From contig MKUZ01000018.1 in assembly GCA_001899065.1 (NCBI GenBank), positions 101,158 to 165,157 on the forward strand: 64,000 bases of DNA, written 5' to 3'. Position 1 is the stretch's first letter, and the number at the start of each line of letters is the position of its first letter. The notes beneath the pieces are model-generated. The model was given only the letters and a program-made list of their open reading frames with translations. It did not search any database and was not told the origin of the DNA. Below are positions 60,212 to 64,000 of the stretch, piece after piece. This DNA comes from Devosia sp. 66-22 (GTDB taxonomy: Bacteria; Pseudomonadota; Alphaproteobacteria; Rhizobiales; Devosiaceae). The translations under genes and the position numbers were made by a program.

Positions 60212-61462
60212 ATGCGCAAGCCTCTCATCGCCCTGAGCGCCGTCGTACTGCTGGCCTGTCCGGTGCAGGCCGGCCAGCCGGGCGAGATCGCGACCGACGC
60301 GCTCTATGCGGGCAAGCTCGCCGAGGGTATTGCCCGCCTCGAGCCGCTGGCAGCGGCCGACGATCCCGGGGCCTGGTTCGGCATCGGCGCCATCCGGCTG
60401 ACGCAGGCCATCGAGCATCTGTCGCAGGCGCTCTACCGCCACGGCTTTGCGGTCGACGCGGCGCCCAATGCGTTCGGCATGGGTATCGTGCTGCCGATCC
60501 CGCAGAACCCCAATCCCGAGCCGCTCGACTATGCGGGCGTGCGAGCGATCCTTGGCGATTTCGTCCTTGGCCTCGACGAGGCGCGCGCAGCGTTCGAAAC
60601 GGCGGCAGAGTCGGGCGACTACGTCATCGAGCTCAATCCGCTCAAGATCCGGGTCGACGCGAATGGTGACGGGACGGTCGAGGAGGCCGAGAGCCTTGCG
60701 GGGCTGCTCGCCATGTGGAACGGCGTCGCAGCGGACGACCTGCTCGCCCCGTCGCAGCCGGGAGAACCGTCGAGCTTCGAGTATATCGGCTTCGATCGTG
60801 CCGACGGCTTCTGGCTGGCGGGATACACGCAGGTTCTGGCGTCGCAGGCTGATTTCCTCCTCGCCCATGACTTTTCGGCCTTCACCGACGCGACCTTCCA
60901 CCGTCTGTTTCCGCGCGCCGGCTTCCCGATGCAGGAGTTCGCGACGGGCGGCATGCTGATGCTCGACCCGCAGACCGATACCGGCATTGCCGATGCCATC
61001 GCCGGCATCCACACGCTCGACTGGCCGGTGATCGAGCCGGAGCGGCTCAAGGGCGTGCGTGAGCGCATGCTGGCAGTGCTCGATTATTCGCGGCAGAACT
61101 GGGCGGCGATCATCGAGGAGACCGACAACAATCACGAGCTGCTGCCATCGCCAAAGCAGACGTCGCTGTTCCCCGACGCCGCCGTGGACGAGGCCCGGGT
61201 CGCGGCCTGGCTGGTCACGCTCGACAAGGCGCGCGATGTGCTCGACGGACAATTGCTGATCCCGCATTGGCGGTTCAGCCAGGGCTTCGACCTCAAGGCG
61301 TATTTCGAGACGGCGAAGGAAACCGACCTGGTGATGATCCTCACGGGCGCCGGGGCGCTGCCGTTTCTCGGCGCCGGGAAGGTGGCGACGCCGGAGGATT
61401 TTCGGGCGATCCAGGATGCCTTCGGGTCGGACTGGCTCGGCTACGCCTTCTGGTTCAACTAG
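60212..61462 (+). CDS. Exported protein with one EF-hand-like loop
   Basis: 416 residues with a signal peptide ending PVQAGQ. The mature part is mainly helical and Ala/Leu-rich. DANGDGTVEEAE near residue 150 is a canonical 12-residue calcium loop (DxNxDGxxxxxE). I do not recognise the family. It follows ligA by 12 bases with a GGAGG ribosome site, so it may share its transcript, but a repair role is unlikely for a periplasmic protein. Confidence 0.78.
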   Translation: MRKPLIALSAVVLLACPVQAGQPGEIATDALYAGKLAEGIARLEPLAAADDPGAWFGIGAIRLTQAIEHLSQALYRHGFAVDAAPNAFGMGIVLPIPQNPNPEPLDYAGVRAILGDFVLGLDEARAAFETAAESGDYVIELNPLKIRVDANGDGTVEEAESLAGLLAMWNGVAADDLLAPSQPGEPSSFEYIGFDRADGFWLAGYTQVLASQADFLLAHDFSAFTDATFHRLFPRAGFPMQEFATGGMLMLDPQTDTGIADAIAGIHTLDWPVIEPERLKGVRERMLAVLDYSRQNWAAIIEETDNNHELLPSPKQTSLFPDAAVDEARVAAWLVTLDKARDVLDGQLLIPHWRFSQGFDLKAYFETAKETDLVMILTGAGALPFLGAGKVATPEDFRAIQDAFGSDWLGYAFWFN

Positions 61463-61521
61463 CCACGATTGCGCCGCAAGCGCGCTCTAGCTCTGCCCTG
61501 TCACTGACACGGGGTGGAACG

Positions 61522-61989
61522 ATGCGGGCCTTGATCGCGATGCTGCTGGCGCTGTGGACGCTGCCGGCGCTTGCCTATGACGATCCCAAAGCGCTGGTGG
61601 ATGCAATCTATGCGCCCCACACAACGCTTGGTACGGCGCGGGCACAGGACCCGGCGCAGTACTATTCGGAGCGGCTCAAGGGGCTGATTGCGAGAAACGC
61701 GGCGCCGTCGGCAAACGACGACAGCGCGCCGCCGGTGCTGGACTTCAATCCCTTCATCGGGGCGCAGCAGGCGCTCCTACGCGACCTTGCGATCAGCGCA
61801 CCGATCGAGCGTGACGGCAAGGCGCTGGTGACGGTGTCCTTCACCAATTTCGACAATACGGCGCTGCTCTCGCTCTCCCTCGTCCGCGAAGCCGACGGCT
61901 GGAAGGTCGACGACGTCGCGTCGCTGGGCGAGGGTGAGAACTGGCTGCTGAGCTGGCTGCTGCAATACGACCCGTTCGCGATTAGATAG
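61522..61989 (+). CDS. Small exported protein, DUF3828-like
   Basis: 155 residues. Signal peptide ends near LPALAYDD. The mature part (ALVDAIYAPH; VLDFNPFIGAQQALLRDLAI; VSFTNFDNTALLSLSLVRE; DGWKVDDVASLGEGENWLL) has the layout of DUF3828/NTF2-like periplasmic proteins. Ligand unknown. GGGGTGG lies before the ATG. Its stop overlaps the end of the convergent peptidase gene by 8 bases. Confidence 0.75.
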   Translation: MRALIAMLLALWTLPALAYDDPKALVDAIYAPHTTLGTARAQDPAQYYSERLKGLIARNAAPSANDDSAPPVLDFNPFIGAQQALLRDLAISAPIERDGKALVTVSFTNFDNTALLSLSLVREADGWKVDDVASLGEGENWLLSWLLQYDPFAIR

Positions 61990-63811
61990 CGCGGGTCGCC
62001 TCCTTCAGCCACGCCTTGACCTCGCCCTTGAGGCTGGGGCCGATCTCGCGCAGCACGCGCTTGTGGTAGGCGTTGAGCCAGTCCTTCTCGTGTGGCAGCA
62101 GCAGCTTTTCGTCGACGAGGCGGAGGTCGATAGGGCAGAGCGTGAGGGTTTCGAGCTCGAGGAACTTGCCGTCGCCGACCTCGCTTTCGACCACCAGAAC
62201 GAGGTTCTCGATGCGGATGCCGTAAGCGCCGGCCTTGTAGTAGCCGGGTTCGTTGGAAATGATCTGGCCGGGTTCGAGCGGGGCGGGGTAGCGGGTCGAA
62301 AAACCGATCGGGCCTTCGTGTACGCCGAGGAAGGCACCGACGCCGTGGCCGGTGCCATGATTGTAGGTGGCGCCATCCTGCCAGAGGAACTGGCGGGCGA
62401 GGACGTCGAGCTGGGCGCCGGAGGTGCCGCGCGGGAATTTCTGCATCGACAGCGCCATCATGCCCTTGAGCACGCGGGTGAAGCGGTCCTTCTGCTCGGC
62501 CGTAGCCTTGCCGGTGAACATGGTGCGGGTGATGTCGGTGGTGCCGCTCAGATATTGCGCGCCGGAATCGAGCAGCATGAGCTCGCCCGATTTGAGCGTG
62601 CGGTTGGAGCGCTCATCAACACGGTAATGGACGATCGCGCCATTGTGACCGGCGCCGGAGATGGTGTCGAAGCTCGCATCGATGCAGGTCTCCTCCTCGC
62701 GGCGGAAGTGCTCGAGTACCTCGACGATGCCGATTTCGGTGAGCTTGCCCCTGGGCGCTTCCTGGTCGAACCAGTGGAGGAATTTGGCGAGCGCGATACC
62801 GTCGAGCTTGTGCGCTTCGGTCATGCCGCCGATCTCGGCGTCGTTCTTTTTCGACTTGGGCAGGAGGACCGGATCGCGCTTTTCGATGAGCACCGCGTCG
62901 CTGACGCCGCCGATCGCCGAGACCAAGGCGAGCGGCGCGGTGGCGGGGTCGATCCAGACGCGCTTGTCGGCGGCGCCGAGCTTGCGCAGCTCGGCCATCA
63001 GAGTTGCGACGTCGGCCACCTTGGCGATGCCGCTCAGGCCCTTCTTCAGGTCGGGTGTGATCTTGTCCTTGCTCACGAACAGCGTCGGCTGCCCCTTCTG
63101 CGGCACGAGGGCGAAGCCGAGGATCACGGGGAAGTTGGGAACGTCCCGGCCGCGCATGTTGAATAGCCAGTTGATCGACTCGGGCAGGGTCAGCACGACG
63201 ACGTCGGCGTTCTCGGCGGCGAGGGTCTTGCGCAATTCGGCGAGTTTGTCGGCAGCCGTCCTGCCGGCGCGGTTGTGGCCGAGGAATTCGACCGGCGTCA
63301 CCGGGGCGCCGGGGCGGTCGGTCCAGATCTTGTCGACCAGATTGGGGGAAGGGACGAGCGTCACCTTCCCCGCGAGCTTTTCGGTGAGGTCCTTGATCTC
63401 GCCCGGCGTGTGCAGCCAGGGATCGAAGCCGAGCTTGCCACCCGCCGGCACGAAGTCGCCGATGCGCAGGTCGAGCCCGCCCTGCGCGGTCTCGAGGACG
63501 GTGACCGCCTTGCTGTCGGTTTCGAGCGGGGCCTGCAGGGTGTAGCGGCTGTCGACGAACAGGCCGGCCTTCTTCGGCCCCACGACGGCGATGCCCGCCG
63601 AGCCGGTGAAGCTCGTGACGTAGGCGAGGCGCGCTTCGCCCTCGGGCACCGACTCGCCACGATGGGCGTCGGCGCGCGGGACAAGGAAGCCGTCGAGCCC
63701 GGCGTCGGTGATGGCCGCGCGTAGCGCCTTGAGGCGACCAGCGACGGTGCCGGGCGTGGTGCGGGCGGCGAATTTCTGGAAGACGGCCGGGCCGAAGCTG
63801 CTCAGTGCCAT
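61982..63811 (-). CDS. Aminopeptidase P family protein (Xaa-Pro aminopeptidase, M24B)
   Basis: 609 residues, the long three-domain form found in eukaryotes and proteobacteria. Creatinase-like N-terminal domains (FLVPRADAHRGESVPEGEAR near 43). Catalytic pita-bread domain with two-metal ligands: Asp in MLLDSGAQYLSGTTDITRTM (two Asp), His in NHGTGHGVGAFLGVHEGP, Glu in ISNEPGYYKAGAYGIRIENL (two Glu). It removes N-terminal residues that precede proline. No signal peptide; cytoplasmic. Confidence 0.95.
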   Translation of the reverse strand: MALSSFGPAVFQKFAARTTPGTVAGRLKALRAAITDAGLDGFLVPRADAHRGESVPEGEARLAYVTSFTGSAGIAVVGPKKAGLFVDSRYTLQAPLETDSKAVTVLETAQGGLDLRIGDFVPAGGKLGFDPWLHTPGEIKDLTEKLAGKVTLVPSPNLVDKIWTDRPGAPVTPVEFLGHNRAGRTAADKLAELRKTLAAENADVVVLTLPESINWLFNMRGRDVPNFPVILGFALVPQKGQPTLFVSKDKITPDLKKGLSGIAKVADVATLMAELRKLGAADKRVWIDPATAPLALVSAIGGVSDAVLIEKRDPVLLPKSKKNDAEIGGMTEAHKLDGIALAKFLHWFDQEAPRGKLTEIGIVEVLEHFRREEETCIDASFDTISGAGHNGAIVHYRVDERSNRTLKSGELMLLDSGAQYLSGTTDITRTMFTGKATAEQKDRFTRVLKGMMALSMQKFPRGTSGAQLDVLARQFLWQDGATYNHGTGHGVGAFLGVHEGPIGFSTRYPAPLEPGQIISNEPGYYKAGAYGIRIENLVLVVESEVGDGKFLELETLTLCPIDLRLVDEKLLLPHEKDWLNAYHKRVLREIGPSLKGEVKAWLKEATRAI

Positions 63812-63943
63812 GGTTCAGTTCCTGTTAATCCGGGTTGCGGCATCGGCATGGCTGGGTTGCCGGCCGCCGACTTCTCTATCTGGTGCAAGGTGCCTATCTA
63901 GCGGTTGTCCGCGAAAGCGGGCCAGACTCTGAAAGTGACCACC

Positions 63944-64000
63944 ATGAACGCGACTAACACAGATTTCCGCAAGGCCCTCGACGGCGTGATCAGCGCGCGC
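63944..64000 (+). CDS. Start of an unidentified gene (cut by window end)
   Basis: ATG 63944 opens 19 codons (MNATNTDFRKALDGVISAR) that run off the right edge. It is divergent from the aminopeptidase gene across 132 bases, which is room for two promoters. Too short to identify; the ribosome site is weak. Confidence 0.35.
   Translation, partial: MNATNTDFRKALDGVISAR

Overview
The window looks like chromosomal DNA of a GC-rich alphaproteobacterium of the order Hyphomicrobiales (Rhizobiales), possibly a Devosia-like genus. The order rests on the division and cell-wall cluster running rsmH-ftsL-ftsI-murE-murF-mraY-ftsW-murG-murC-murB-ddl-ftsQ-ftsA-ftsZ-lpxC-bamD-recN-ligA, a long-linker FtsZ, an oxyR/katG divergon and a urea transporter beside a urease accessory gene. 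The genus is a guess.

Layout. 1-6.4 kb: urea uptake operon urtABCDE followed by ureD, all on the minus strand, with a near-perfect sigma-54 promoter in front of urtA. 6.4-13 kb: a gene-poor stretch with hairpins and a broken small exported peptide, a glycine-rich exported protein, a YdeP-like molybdopterin oxidoreductase, a DUF2461 protein, an MDR-type oxidoreductase and a small XRE regulator with its membrane partner. 13-19.4 kb: a patchwork accessory region. It holds two copies of a palindromic motif bracketing small orphan genes and an IS1595-type transposase remnant, then a TolB-like propeller, ettA, a gene broken by three frameshifts, and a DpnI-like methyl-directed endonuclease with a Cys-rich companion. 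The DpnI-like gene carries one extra base. 19.4-31.5 kb: ordinary metabolism and transport (GNAT, ceramidase-like protein, EamA and RarD transporters, hydrolase, a ClpP-fold exported protein beside a partial paralogue, MOSC, oxyR/katG, DUF2336). 31.6-35.3 kb: a collagen-like protein, REP-like repeats, a hairpin-rich non-coding stretch, then an ArsR-methyltransferase fusion regulator with a 20-bp palindromic operator and metF. 35.4-64 kb: a proline-rich membrane protein, a TerB/J-domain protein, the RNase P RNA, the dcw cluster, outer-membrane biogenesis genes (lpxC, bamD), DNA repair genes (recN, ligA), two exported proteins and an aminopeptidase P.

How the genes work together. Urt brings in urea for the urease that begins at the left edge, under apparent nitrogen control. 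OxyR senses peroxide and faces katG. The ArsR-methyltransferase protein probably governs metF and so the methionine cycle. The dcw genes are nearly all joined by ATGA or TGATG overlaps and probably form one long transcription unit. Two members usual in this order are absent: mraZ before rsmH, and murD between mraY and ftsW. murC has an apparent deletion of about 20 bases that breaks its frame. Several disrupted frames (small exported peptide, DpnI-like gene, coiled-coil gene, murC) mean that sequence errors must be considered alongside real gene decay.
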